In this document: piece by piece, positions 34,741-42,334 of the stretch
Layout of the letters: each line of letters begins with the position of its first letter
Numbering within the stretch: the first letter of the stretch is position 1
DNA from: Actinoplanes teichomyceticus ATCC 31121
GTDB lineage: Bacteria > Actinomycetota > Actinomycetes > Mycobacteriales > Micromonosporaceae
Length of the DNA: 64,000 nucleotides
Assembly (NCBI RefSeq): GCF_003711105.1
Contig: NZ_CP023865.1
Location: 7,795,001 to 7,859,000, forward strand
Direction of reading: 5' to 3'
Translations under genes and position numbers: made by a program
Notes under the pieces: generated by a model
Seen by the model: the letters and a program-made list of their open reading frames with translations, nothing else
Told to the model about the DNA's origin: nothing
The model's database searches: none

Positions 34741-34780
34741 GGTGACCTGCGAGCCGGGCGCAAATGAACTGGCGGTGAAC
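34741..34780 (-). promoter_or_regulatory. PHO box of the pst operon
   Basis: Read on the pst strand, GTTCACC, GTTCATT and GGTCACC occur at starts spaced by multiples of 11 bp (34780, 34769 and 34747; the unit between is degenerate). This is the direct-repeat layout of Streptomyces PhoP operators. It lies 69-108 bp upstream of the pstS ATG. Confidence 0.7.
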
Positions 34781-34920
34781 ACGTCGGCCCCAAAAGGTGG
34801 CCACACCCTGAGGGGTAGTTGTCCGTTAAGTGAACCGCGCGCCTGGTACCCGAAAAGTCGGATAATCCCGTCCGTCCGTGACCTCAGCGAGATGGCGGCT
34901 TGTCCGGGGCGTTACACAAA

Positions 34921-34951
34921 CCGCCCGCCCTCGCGGCGCGAGAGCGGGCGG
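34921..34951 (-). terminator. Hairpin after mshD
   Basis: A 14-bp stem with one mismatch (CCGCCCGC and CTCGC arms against GCGAG and GCGGGCGG) closes on a 3-nt loop, about 20 bp past the mshD stop. It separates glnR-mshD from the pst operon, which runs in the same direction. Confidence 0.75.
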
Positions 34952-34971
34952 CGGGACGTGCGGCCGGGAAA

Positions 34972-35832
34972 CTACCGGCGGTACATGACGTCGGTCTTGT
35001 GGATCTGGAAACCCAGCCGCCGGTACAGCGCCACGGCGGCCGGATTGGACTCGTCGACGTACAGATGCGACCAGGCCAGCCCGGCGGCGGCCAGATGCCG
35101 CAGGCCGGCCACGCTGAGCGCGGCGCCCAGGCCGCGCCGGTGCCCGGCCGGGTCCACCCCGAGCACGTAGATCTCGCCCAGCGCCGGGTCCGGCCCGACC
35201 GGCGGGTGCACCTTGGTCCAGTGGAAGCCCAGCACCGTGTCGGTCACGTCCACGGCGAGCAGGAACCCGGTCGGATCGAACCACGGCTCGGCCTCGCGCA
35301 GCAGCAGGTCGTCCAGGGTCCAGCGGCCCTGCTCCGGGTGGTGCGCGAAAGCCCGCGCGTTCACCTCGAGCCAGGCCCGCTCGTCTCGACCGGGACGGAA
35401 GGCGCGGACCGTCACGCCGGCCGGCAGCGGGATCTGCGGCAGCGGCTCCAGCAGCGAACGGCGCATCTGCCAGAGCACCCGGTCGCGGGCGAAACCGTTG
35501 CGCTCGGCGAACGCGCGGGCGCCCGGATCGTCGCCGTGCGCCCAGAACCGCAACGGCCCGGCGCCGGCCGCGGCGAGCAGCGCGGTGCCGTTCCCCCGGC
35601 GGCGGTGCGCCGGGTGGACGACCAGCTCGCCGGCGCCGTCCTCGACGAAGGCGTAGCCGGCCGGGGAGAGCAGGTGCACACCCCCGCCGCCGTTACGGAC
35701 GCGCAGCACCACGTCCTCGGACAGCGGGTAGACGCCGTCCGCCTCGGCAGCGGCGGCGGCCAGGGCCAGAACCTCGTCGGCCTGCGCGGCGGACAGCCGG
35801 TCCGCAGCACGGACCGGCTGCACGCTCGTCAT
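34972..35832 (-). CDS. mshD: Mycothiol synthase MshD
   Basis: 286 residues composed of two GNAT domains. The N-terminal acetyl-CoA loop is HPAHRRRGNGTALL (about residue 72), the C-terminal one is PAGHRRGLGAALS (about 225), ending in SNPAAVALYRRLGFQIHKTDVMYRR. MshD acetylates Cys-GlcN-Ins to complete mycothiol, the actinobacterial redox thiol. It follows glnR by 6 bp on the same strand, and pst lies beyond; the order glnR-mshD-pst component also occurs, as I recall, in mycobacteria (Rv0818-Rv0820). Confidence 0.94.
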   Translation of the reverse strand: MTSVQPVRAADRLSAAQADEVLALAAAAAEADGVYPLSEDVVLRVRNGGGGVHLLSPAGYAFVEDGAGELVVHPAHRRRGNGTALLAAAGAGPLRFWAHGDDPGARAFAERNGFARDRVLWQMRRSLLEPLPQIPLPAGVTVRAFRPGRDERAWLEVNARAFAHHPEQGRWTLDDLLLREAEPWFDPTGFLLAVDVTDTVLGFHWTKVHPPVGPDPALGEIYVLGVDPAGHRRGLGAALSVAGLRHLAAAGLAWSHLYVDESNPAAVALYRRLGFQIHKTDVMYRR

Positions 35833-35838
35833 GACGGA

Positions 35839-36555
35839 TCAGACCGGGAGCGAGACCGGCTCGTTGTCCGGCAGCTGGCGGCCGGACGGCGGGACCACGA
35901 ACTTGTAGCCCACCTGGCGCACGGTGCCGATCATCGACTCGTACTCCGAGCCGAGCTTGGCCCGCAGGCGCCGGACGTGCACGTCGACGGTCCGGGTGCC
36001 GCCGAAGTAGTCGTAGCCCCAGACCTCGCGCAGCAGCTGGTCGCGGGTGAACACCCGGCCGGGGTGCTGGGCGAGGAACTTGAGCAGCTCGAACTCCTTG
36101 TAGGTGAGGTCGAGCGGGCGGCCCTTCAGCTTGGCCGCGTAGGTGTCCGGGTCGATGTTCAGCTCACCGGCGCGGATCGAGCCGCCGGCGCCGGCGGTCG
36201 CGTTGTTGAGCCGGCCGACGCAGAGCCGCAGCCGGGCCTCGACCTCGGCCGGGCCGGCGCTGGCGAGGATGACGTCGTCGACACCCCAGTCCGCGTTCAG
36301 CGCGATCAGGCCGGCCTCGGTCACCACCGCGATCAGCGGCACGCCGATGCCGGTCGCGTGCAGCATGCGGCAGGTGGCACGGGCTTCGGAGAGTTCGGAA
36401 CGTGCGTCGACCAGGACGGCGTCGGGGCTCGGCCCGGACACCAGGGTGCGCACGTCGCGAGGGGCGGTTCGTACCGAGTGGGGCAGCAGGTCCAGGGCGG
36501 GCAGCACGGCGGAAGGCTCACCGGCACGTGCCGTCACCAACAGAAGGATCTCCAC
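35839..36555 (-). CDS. glnR: GlnR-type orphan response regulator (nitrogen control)
   Basis: 238 residues; GTG at 36555 with GGAGG at 5-bp spacing. The receiver-like domain keeps a single acidic VLVDAR aspartate but lacks the usual acidic pocket and switch residues, as in GlnR proteins that work without phosphorylation. The winged helix is strongly conserved: [40 protein letters not shown] and [12 protein letters not shown]. GlnR controls nitrogen assimilation genes (glnA, amtB, nirB) in actinobacteria. Downstream is mshD. No GlnR target box was searched for systematically. Confidence 0.93.
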   Translation of the reverse strand: MEILLLVTARAGEPSAVLPALDLLPHSVRTAPRDVRTLVSGPSPDAVLVDARSELSEARATCRMLHATGIGVPLIAVVTEAGLIALNADWGVDDVILASAGPAEVEARLRLCVGRLNNATAGAGGSIRAGELNIDPDTYAAKLKGRPLDLTYKEFELLKFLAQHPGRVFTRDQLLREVWGYDYFGGTRTVDVHVRRLRAKLGSEYESMIGTVRQVGYKFVVPPSGRQLPDNEPVSLPV

Positions 36556-36850
36556 ACTCACCTCCGTCCTCGCGGCGCGAAGCCGCTCGGGTGACCCGGT
36601 TTGCGCAGCTGGGAGCTTCGCCACCGGAGAACTGGGGCCCGGCGTCACCGACGGGTGGGTTGCGGTTACCTTAACCGATACATCAGTGTGCGCGACCGGT
36701 TCGCGTTCCCGAGTGATGTAACGAACGCCTGCTAGGTGGCCTAACGCCCGGTTCGTAACAAGCCTTTTACACAGGCCGTCCGGTGGTGCCGGAAAGCCTC
36801 GGCCGTGGCGGCGATTGGGCCGCCGGGCGGACTCTGGCACGATCGCTGTC

Positions 36851-37855
36851 GTGTTCCCCTCCATGCCGCAGGACGACCCCTGGGACGCCGACGCCTCCCG
36901 CGACGTCGCGCGCCTGACCCCGGGCCGCCCGAAGGCCGGGATGTACGGCGCCGTGCCGGACGACACCGACCAGCGGCCCTCCTCCGAGCCGGAGCCGGAC
37001 GAGGAGGAGTTCGACGAGATCGAGGTCGTGCCGGTCCGCCGCAAACTGTCGGTGGCGATCGGCGGGTTCGCGGGGCTGCTCGCGCTGGCGCTGATCGTCG
37101 GGACGCAGACCACCGGGCCGGACGGGCGTACGCCGTACGCGGTCGTGCTCTTCGGGGTCCAGCTGCTCGGCCTGCTGGCCTGGACCATGGCGCTGAACCC
37201 GCCGGCCCCGGCGACCACCGCCGCGATCAGCGGCGCCGCCGGCCTGGCCGCCTGCTACCTCGCGGCCACCGCCGACCACGCCGGCCTGAAACCGCTGCTG
37301 TACGTGGCGGTGGCCGGTTTCGCGGCCGCGCTGATCGGCCAGGTGGTCCGTCCCGAGGACCGCCACCGGGTCGGCGACTCGTGGCGCACCACGCTGCTGA
37401 TCGTGCTCGGCGTGGTGGCGTACGCGCTCCCGATCGTGCTGACCCGGCAGTCGCTGGGCGCGCAGGCGATCCTGGTCTGCTGCACCGGCGCCGGGCTCGC
37501 GCTGCTGATCGCCCGGCTGACCGACGCGGTGTTCCCGAAACCGCGGATCGCGGCGCAGGTGCCCCGCGGCGCGGCCGGCATCGTGCTCGGCGCGATGGTC
37601 GGCACGTTCGCCACCGCGTGGCTGGGCAGTCAGATGGTGCTGCCGTTCACCCCGGCCAAGGGCGCGGTGGCCGGCCTGGTGGCGGCGGTCGCGGCGATCC
37701 TGGTCGACCTGGCGGTCAACTTCGGTGAGGCGGGCCGCCGGCTGGCCGGCGAGGCGCCGACGTTATGGCTGGCCCGGCACATGACCGGCCCGCTCGGCGG
37801 GTTCGCGCTGAGCTTCGCGGCCGCCTATCTGCTGGTGCACTTCTATCTCGGCTGA
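36851..37855 (+). CDS. Multi-pass membrane protein of unknown function
   Basis: About 334 residues (GTG at 36851, or ATG at 36863). A hydrophilic, acidic N terminus ([15 protein letters not shown]) precedes eight or so membrane helices beginning at [20 protein letters not shown] and ending in [17 protein letters not shown]. No conserved catalytic motif was recognised. The gap to the next gene on the same strand is 32 bp, so it may be co-transcribed with the DUF2993 protein. It is divergent from glnR, with about 295 bp between. Confidence 0.72.
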   Translation: MFPSMPQDDPWDADASRDVARLTPGRPKAGMYGAVPDDTDQRPSSEPEPDEEEFDEIEVVPVRRKLSVAIGGFAGLLALALIVGTQTTGPDGRTPYAVVLFGVQLLGLLAWTMALNPPAPATTAAISGAAGLAACYLAATADHAGLKPLLYVAVAGFAAALIGQVVRPEDRHRVGDSWRTTLLIVLGVVAYALPIVLTRQSLGAQAILVCCTGAGLALLIARLTDAVFPKPRIAAQVPRGAAGIVLGAMVGTFATAWLGSQMVLPFTPAKGAVAGLVAAVAAILVDLAVNFGEAGRRLAGEAPTLWLARHMTGPLGGFALSFAAAYLLVHFYLG

Positions 37856-37887
37856 GCCGTCCGTTTCGCCGGGGCGTGGATCCGGGC

Positions 37888-38721
37888 ATGTACGGTCCTC
37901 AACAGTTCGCCGAACCGGGAGGGCCCGTGGCCGAGGTGTACCAGAGCGACCAGCGCCCGCGGCGCCGCCGCCGGGGCCGCGGCCTGCTGATCGCCGTCGT
38001 GGTGCTGCTCCTGCTGCTGCTCGGCGGCCTGGCCGTGGTGGACCGGTTCGGCGCGTCGTTCGCCGAGGGGGTCATCGCCGACAAGGTCACCGAGCAGGTA
38101 CGGCAGCGCCAGGCCAGCAGCGACACCCCCGAGGTGGACATCGCCGGGGTCCCGTTCCTGACCCAGGTGCTGCGCGGGCGGTACCAGGACATCCGGATCC
38201 AGCTGCGCAACTTCGCCGGCCCGACCGGCACCGGCGGGAACATCCGGCTGGCCCTGCTCGACATCCACGCCCGGGACGTCACGGCGCCGCTGGACGCGCT
38301 GCGCAGCGGCCGGGGCGACGTGGTGGCCGGCACCCTGAGCGGCACCGGGACCATCGACTACCCGCAACTGGCCGAGCTCATCGGGCAGCCGGGCCTGAAG
38401 CTGGCCGAGAAGGACGGCAAGCTGGTCGGCTCCGCCCGGGTCAACGCGCTCGGACAGCAGCTGGACGTGTCCGGGACGGCGACGCTGGACGTGGTCGACG
38501 GCGGGATCCGGGTCCGTTTCGCCGACGTCAGGGCGTCGAACCTGCCGGACGTGCCGGTGATCCAGAACGTCGTCCGGTCGTACGCCGAGAAACTCGCTCT
38601 CGATCTCGCCGCCCCGCAGCTGCCGTTGCAGCTCAAGGTGCAGTCGGTGGCGCCGGTGGCGCAGGGGCTGAACGTGACCTTCGGCGCCCGGAATGTCAAC
38701 CTTGGTGCCGGCAGTCTGTGA
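37888..38721 (+). CDS. DUF2993 (LmeA-like) lipid-binding membrane protein
   Basis: 277 residues from ATG at 37888; a GTG at 37927 next to GGGAGGG is a serious alternative. A basic Arg-rich stretch precedes one membrane segment (GLLIAVVVLLLLLLGGLAVV). The extracytoplasmic domain has the DUF2993 blocks EVDIAGVPFLTQVLRGRYQDI and FADVRASNLPDVPVIQNVV and a TULIP-like repeat. The mycobacterial relative LmeA binds phospholipids and supports lipomannan elongation. A similar lipid-transfer role is inferred. Confidence 0.85.
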   Translation: MYGPQQFAEPGGPVAEVYQSDQRPRRRRRGRGLLIAVVVLLLLLLGGLAVVDRFGASFAEGVIADKVTEQVRQRQASSDTPEVDIAGVPFLTQVLRGRYQDIRIQLRNFAGPTGTGGNIRLALLDIHARDVTAPLDALRSGRGDVVAGTLSGTGTIDYPQLAELIGQPGLKLAEKDGKLVGSARVNALGQQLDVSGTATLDVVDGGIRVRFADVRASNLPDVPVIQNVVRSYAEKLALDLAAPQLPLQLKVQSVAPVAQGLNVTFGARNVNLGAGSL

Positions 38722-38776
38722 CCCCCGCCTCGTCCCGGATCGTGGTCGGTACTGTTCCACGCTCCGGAGCCGCTGG

Positions 38777-38782
38777 TAGGGT
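38777..38782 (+). promoter_or_regulatory. -10 element for the leaderless leader-peptide transcript
   Basis: TAGGGT (TANNNT type) lies 7 bp before the ATG at 38790, the spacing seen for leaderless actinobacterial transcripts. No convincing -35 hexamer was found. Confidence 0.5.
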
Positions 38783-38789
38783 CCGTGCC

Positions 38790-38867
38790 ATGAGCCTGTT
38801 GCTCACGAAAAGGCGCGCGGTCGACCTGTGCCGCGTGGCCGCGTGCCTGTGTCGCCCCGTCAACTGA
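38790..38867 (+). CDS. Cysteine-containing leader peptide (attenuator sORF)
   Basis: 25 codons beginning MSLLLTKRRAVDLCR, then VAACLCRPVN and a stop. Three Cys codons sit at residues 14, 19 and 21. The pattern with TKRR and DLCR matches the putative leader peptides annotated upstream of actinobacterial sulfur genes, and resembles the polycysteine short ORFs shown to act as cysteine-responsive attenuators in mycobacteria. The stop codon lies inside a hairpin (38855-38872). The leaderless start is supported by TAGGGT 7 bp upstream. It precedes the sulfurtransferase-sseC operon. Confidence 0.75.
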   Translation: MSLLLTKRRAVDLCRVAACLCRPVN

Positions 38868-38872
38868 CGGGG
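38855..38872 (+). promoter_or_regulatory. Attenuator hairpin overlapping the leader stop codon
   Basis: CCCCGTC and GACGGGG form a 7-bp stem with an AACT loop that includes part of the TGA. A second small inverted repeat (GGTGCT/AGCACC) follows at about 38880. Ribosome position on the Cys codons would control folding. About 170 nt of untranslated RNA separates it from the sulfurtransferase start. Confidence 0.6.
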
Positions 38873-39045
38873 CCGCTCGGTGCTGAGCACCTTCTCTAGA
38901 TAGCCCGGGGCAACTTCTTTGTCCGGCAGTGGCGCCGTCGCACAGCAGCCCGTGATCCCACCTGTCTCCATGGGTCCCGCGCGGAGTGCGACCAGATCTC
39001 CGTGCGCTGACTCTCCCCTCACCCACTTTTCAAGGGAGTGAACCG

Positions 39046-39894
39046 ATGAGTCGCGACACCGCACTCGTGTCGGCCGACTGGGCCGAGAAGAACCTGGAAA
39101 CGCCCGGCATCGTCTTCGTCGAGGTGGACGAGGACACCACCGCGTACGACGGTGGCCACATCCCGGGCGCCATCAAGATCGACTGGAAGCAGGACCTGCA
39201 GGACCCGGTCCGCCGCGACTTCGTCAACCAGGAGCAGTTCTCCGCGCTGCTGTCCGAGCGGGGCATCAGCAACGACGACACCGTGATCCTCTACGGCGGC
39301 AACAACAACTGGTTCGCGGCGTACGCGTACTGGTACTTCAAGCTGTACGGCCACGAGTCGGTCAAGCTGCTCGACGGCGGCCGCAAGAAGTGGGAGCTGG
39401 ACGCCCGCGTCTACACCAAGGACGTCCCGGAGCGCCCGAAGACGAACTACGTCGCCAAGGCCCCCGACCTGTCGATCCGCGCGTTCCGCGACGAGGTGGT
39501 GCAGGCCATCGGCGCGAAGAACCTCGTCGACGTGCGCAGCCCCGACGAGTTCGCCGGCCGCCTGCTCGCCCCGGCGCACCTGCCGCAGGAGCAGTCGCAG
39601 CGGGCCGGCCACATCCCCACCGCGATCAACGTGCCGTGGAGCAAGGCCGCCAACGAGGACGGCACGTTCAAGTCCGACGAGGAGCTCGCCAAGATCTACG
39701 GCGAGGCCGGGTTCGACGAGGGCAAGGACACCATCGCGTACTGCCGGATCGGTGAGCGCTCGTCGCACACCTGGTTCGTGCTGCGTGAGCTCCTCGGCAA
39801 GGAGAACGTGAAGAACTACGACGGTTCCTGGACCGAGTACGGCTCGCTCATCGGCGTGCCGATCGCGCTCGGCGACGAGCCCGGAAAGGCGTGA
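39046..39894 (+). CDS. Thiosulfate sulfurtransferase (rhodanese, SseA/CysA-like)
   Basis: 282 residues; ATG at 39046 behind AAGGGAGTG. Two rhodanese domains: an inactive N-terminal one (TAYDGGHIPGA) and a catalytic one with NLVDVRSPDEF and the active Cys233 in AYCRIGERSSHT. The CRIGER loop is typical of actinobacterial thiosulfate sulfurtransferases. It transfers sulfane sulfur from thiosulfate and is linked to sulfur donation or cysteine-related detoxification. Forms an operon with sseC and is preceded by the cysteine leader peptide. Confidence 0.93.
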   Translation: MSRDTALVSADWAEKNLETPGIVFVEVDEDTTAYDGGHIPGAIKIDWKQDLQDPVRRDFVNQEQFSALLSERGISNDDTVILYGGNNNWFAAYAYWYFKLYGHESVKLLDGGRKKWELDARVYTKDVPERPKTNYVAKAPDLSIRAFRDEVVQAIGAKNLVDVRSPDEFAGRLLAPAHLPQEQSQRAGHIPTAINVPWSKAANEDGTFKSDEELAKIYGEAGFDEGKDTIAYCRIGERSSHTWFVLRELLGKENVKNYDGSWTEYGSLIGVPIALGDEPGKA

Positions 39895-39896
39895 TC

Positions 39897-40229
39897 ATGA
39901 CCTCCCCTGCCAACATCGCCGCCGGCTGTGCCGCGCCGGACCAGTCCGCGCCCCTCCCCGCCAGCGTGGACCTGGAGAAGGAAACCGTCATCACCGGCGT
40001 GGTGAGCACCGCCGAGGGCGAGGCCGTGGGCGGCGCGTACGTCCGCCTGCTCGACGCCTCCGGCGAGTTCACCGCCGAGGTGGTCACCTCTCCCGAGGGG
40101 GTGTTCCGCTTCTTCGCCGCGCCCGGCTCGTGGACGCTGCGCGCGCTCAGCCGGTTCGGCAACGGCGAGCTCGCGGTGGACGCCACCCGCGGGGTGAACG
40201 AGGTCTCGCTGAACGTCGCGGCCGCCTGA
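39897..40229 (+). CDS. sseC: SseC/DUF1416 family protein
   Basis: 110 residues from ATG at 39897; a GTG two codons earlier overlaps the sulfurtransferase stop. The family pattern is present: VITGVVSTAEGEAVGGAYVRLLD, TSPEGVFRFFAAPGSWTLRAL and AVDATRGVNEVSL, a carboxypeptidase-regulatory-like beta-sandwich. The gene is always next to thiosulfate sulfurtransferase in actinobacteria; its role in sulfur transfer is unknown. Followed by a strong hairpin. Confidence 0.9.
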   Translation: MTSPANIAAGCAAPDQSAPLPASVDLEKETVITGVVSTAEGEAVGGAYVRLLDASGEFTAEVVTSPEGVFRFFAAPGSWTLRALSRFGNGELAVDATRGVNEVSLNVAAA

Positions 40230-40242
40230 CCCACGCTCTGTC

Positions 40243-40276
40243 ACGGGCGGGATCCCTCCGGGGGTCCCGCCCGTTT
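40243..40276 (+). terminator. Terminator after sseC
   Basis: ACGGGCGGGA pairs with TCCCGCCCGT, followed by TTT, 14 bp after the sseC stop. This is one of the few hairpins in the window with a T-run. Confidence 0.85.
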
Positions 40277-40320
40277 GCGTTCTTCCCGGTACGACCCGGG
40301 AGTCCGGCCCGCGGGGTTCC

Positions 40321-40508
40321 CCGCCGCGCTCCGGACCGGCGCCGCAGCCACCCACCGCCCGCGGGCTTTCCCGCCGCGCTCCGGACCGGCGCCGCAGCCA
40401 CCCACCGCCCGCGGGCTTTCCCGCCGCGCTCCGGGCCGGGGCCACGGCCACCCACCGCCCGCGGGCTTTCCCGCCGCGCCCTGGACCGGCGCCACGGCCA
40501 CTCATCGG
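40321..40508. repeat. 50-bp tandem repeat, nearly four copies
   Basis: Units start at 40321, 40371, 40421 and 40471 with CCGCCGCGCT or a one-base variant; the first two copies are almost identical, the third and fourth diverge (GGGCCGGGGCCACGG, CTGGACCGGCGCCACGG). It lies in the 364-bp gap between sseC and the AI-2E transporter, which are convergent. No coding role is apparent. Confidence 0.9.
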
Positions 40509-40593
40509 CCCTGGCGTGCCTGCCGCCCCGGCCGGTGCTCGCGGTGTGGTCCAGCGAGCCGGGAGGCAACACTGAGCGCCGGCCGAGGGGATG

Positions 40594-41856
40594 TCAGCTC
40601 CCGGTGCGGGCGCTGACCACGACGGCGTCCGGAGGGATCTCCGGACGGCGGCGGGAGAGCCGGCGGACCCCGGTGTTCAGCACCGCGATCAGCGGCACCG
40701 CGACCAGCGCGCCGATGATCCCGGCCAGCACCACCCCGCAGGCGATGCCGATGATCACCGCGAGCGGATGGATGGCCACCGCCCGCCCCATGATCAGCGG
40801 CTGCAGCACGTGTCCCTCCAGCTGCTGCACCAGGATCACCGCGCCCAGCGTGATCAGCGCGACCACCCAGCCCTGCCCGACCAGCGCGACCAGCACCGCC
40901 ACCGCGCCCGACACGCTGGCCCCGACGATCGGCACGAACGCGCCCAGGAAGACCAGCGCGGCCAGCGGGAACGGGAACTGCACGTCGAGGACCAGCAGGG
41001 CCAGCCCGATGCCCAGCGCGTCGATGAACGCCACCAGCACGGTCGCCCGCACGTACGCGCCCAGCGTCGCCCAGGACGCATCCCCGGCGTCGGCTATCGA
41101 CCAGCGCGCGTTCACCGGGAACAGGCGCACGATGAAGCGCCAGATCCGGCGGCCGTCACGCAGGAAGAAGAACGTCGCGAAGAGCACCAGCAACAGCCCG
41201 GTGAGCAGCTCGAAGACGGTCGCCGCGGTGGCCAGGCCGGTGGACGTCAGCTGTGAGGTGTTCTCGTTCACCCAGTTCTGCGCCGAGTCGATCGCCCTGT
41301 CGACCTCCTGGTCGGACAGGTGCAGCGGACCGGTCTGCGCCCAGTCCTGGATCTGCCGGACGCCGGCGCTGGCCCGCTCGGTCAGCTGCGGGACCCCGTC
41401 GATGAACTGGTTGACCACCAGGGTCAACGTGCCGGCCACCGCGCCGAGCCCGCCGACCAGCACCAGGAACGTGGCCAGCGAACGCGGCAGGCGCAACTTG
41501 AGCAGCCAGCCGACCGCCGGGCCGAGCAGCGCGGACAGCAGCAGCGCGATCGCCAGCGGGATGACCACCACGTCGACCATGCCGATGAATTTCAGCCCGG
41601 CATAGCCGATCAGGCCGACCACGATCAGCCGCCAGCTCCACGCCGCCGCGATCCGCAGCGAGTGCGGCACGTCCACATCGTCCAGGCTGGTCGTCGAGCT
41701 GTGCAGCACGGCCGGCTCGGGGGCCGGCGGGGCGAAGTCCTCCTCGTCCGGTTCCGGCTCCCGCGCGGGCCGGTACGTCCGTGCCATCCGGGCCGCCTCC
41801 CGTCCCGTGTCGTAGGCCCTCTTCAGGTTGTCCCGGACACGCTGCAAGCGGTTCAA
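40594..41856 (-). CDS. AI-2E family transporter (PerM/TqsA-like)
   Basis: About 420 residues from a TTG at 41856 (GAGGGGA upstream), or shorter from ATG at 41787. A hydrophilic N terminus precedes about eight membrane helices. Family blocks are FLGAFVPIVGASVSGAVAVLVAL and QQLEGHVLQPLIMGRAVAIHPL. Members export AI-2 or move ions such as Na+/H+; the substrate here is not known. The 5' region is AT-poor without clear promoter. Convergent with the repeat region after sseC. Confidence 0.88.
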   Translation of the reverse strand: MNRLQRVRDNLKRAYDTGREAARMARTYRPAREPEPDEEDFAPPAPEPAVLHSSTTSLDDVDVPHSLRIAAAWSWRLIVVGLIGYAGLKFIGMVDVVVIPLAIALLLSALLGPAVGWLLKLRLPRSLATFLVLVGGLGAVAGTLTLVVNQFIDGVPQLTERASAGVRQIQDWAQTGPLHLSDQEVDRAIDSAQNWVNENTSQLTSTGLATAATVFELLTGLLLVLFATFFFLRDGRRIWRFIVRLFPVNARWSIADAGDASWATLGAYVRATVLVAFIDALGIGLALLVLDVQFPFPLAALVFLGAFVPIVGASVSGAVAVLVALVGQGWVVALITLGAVILVQQLEGHVLQPLIMGRAVAIHPLAVIIGIACGVVLAGIIGALVAVPLIAVLNTGVRRLSRRRPEIPPDAVVVSARTGS

Positions 41857-41992
41857 CCGCCTATCCCCTCGCCGTTCGAGTACGCGACCATCACGGTAGT
41901 GCCCGGGCGCACCGGACACCCCCCGTGACCCACCGGCGCGATCACCGACCACGCCGAACGCCCGGCCGGACGGCGGCGTACCGTCTGCACTC

Positions 41993-42334
41993 GTGAGTGC
42001 CGACACCTCTCGAACCGATTCCGGACTGCCGATCCGGATGCTGCACGACCGCGTCCTCGTCCGTCAGGACGGTGGGGAGGGCGAACGCCGCTCCACCGCG
42101 GGCATCGTCATCCCCGCCACCGCCTCGATGGGGCGGCGGCTGTCCTGGGCCACCGCGGTCGGCGTCGGCCCGAACGTCCGGTCGATCGTGGTCGGCGACC
42201 GCGTGCTGTTCGACCCGGACGACCGCTCCGAGGTGGAACTGCACGGCAAGGAGTACGTCCTGCTGCGCGAGCGGGACGTGCACGCGGTCGCGGCCACCCG
42301 GGTCGAGTCGGACGGCACCGGCCTCTACCTGTAG
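41993..42334 (+). CDS. Cpn10/GroES-like co-chaperonin paralogue
   Basis: 113 residues. The Cpn10 barrel is recognisable: IRMLHDRVLVR, RRSTAGIVIPATA and VVGDRVLFDPDDR followed by VELHGKEYVLLRERDVHAV. Compared with true GroES (about 97 residues with the ELLVM-type IVLPDTA mobile loop) it has an 18-residue N-terminal extension and a C-terminal tail ESDGTGLYL, so it is a divergent paralogue. TACCGT at 41979-41984 suggests a leaderless transcript. No groEL is next to it. Its end overlaps the convergent PrsW gene by 10 bp. Confidence 0.85.
   Translation: MSADTSRTDSGLPIRMLHDRVLVRQDGGEGERRSTAGIVIPATASMGRRLSWATAVGVGPNVRSIVVGDRVLFDPDDRSEVELHGKEYVLLRERDVHAVAATRVESDGTGLYL

Noticed and set aside
40270..40600. 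Open frames through the 50-bp repeat (Pro/Arg/Ala-rich)
   Set aside because: Low-complexity, repeated in all frames, and not linked to a start with a ribosome site.
41987..42000. GCACTC-GT-GAGTGC inverted repeat over the Cpn10 paralogue start, looking like CIRCE
   Set aside because: The half-sites resemble CIRCE but the spacer is 2 nt instead of 9, so HrcA binding is unlikely.
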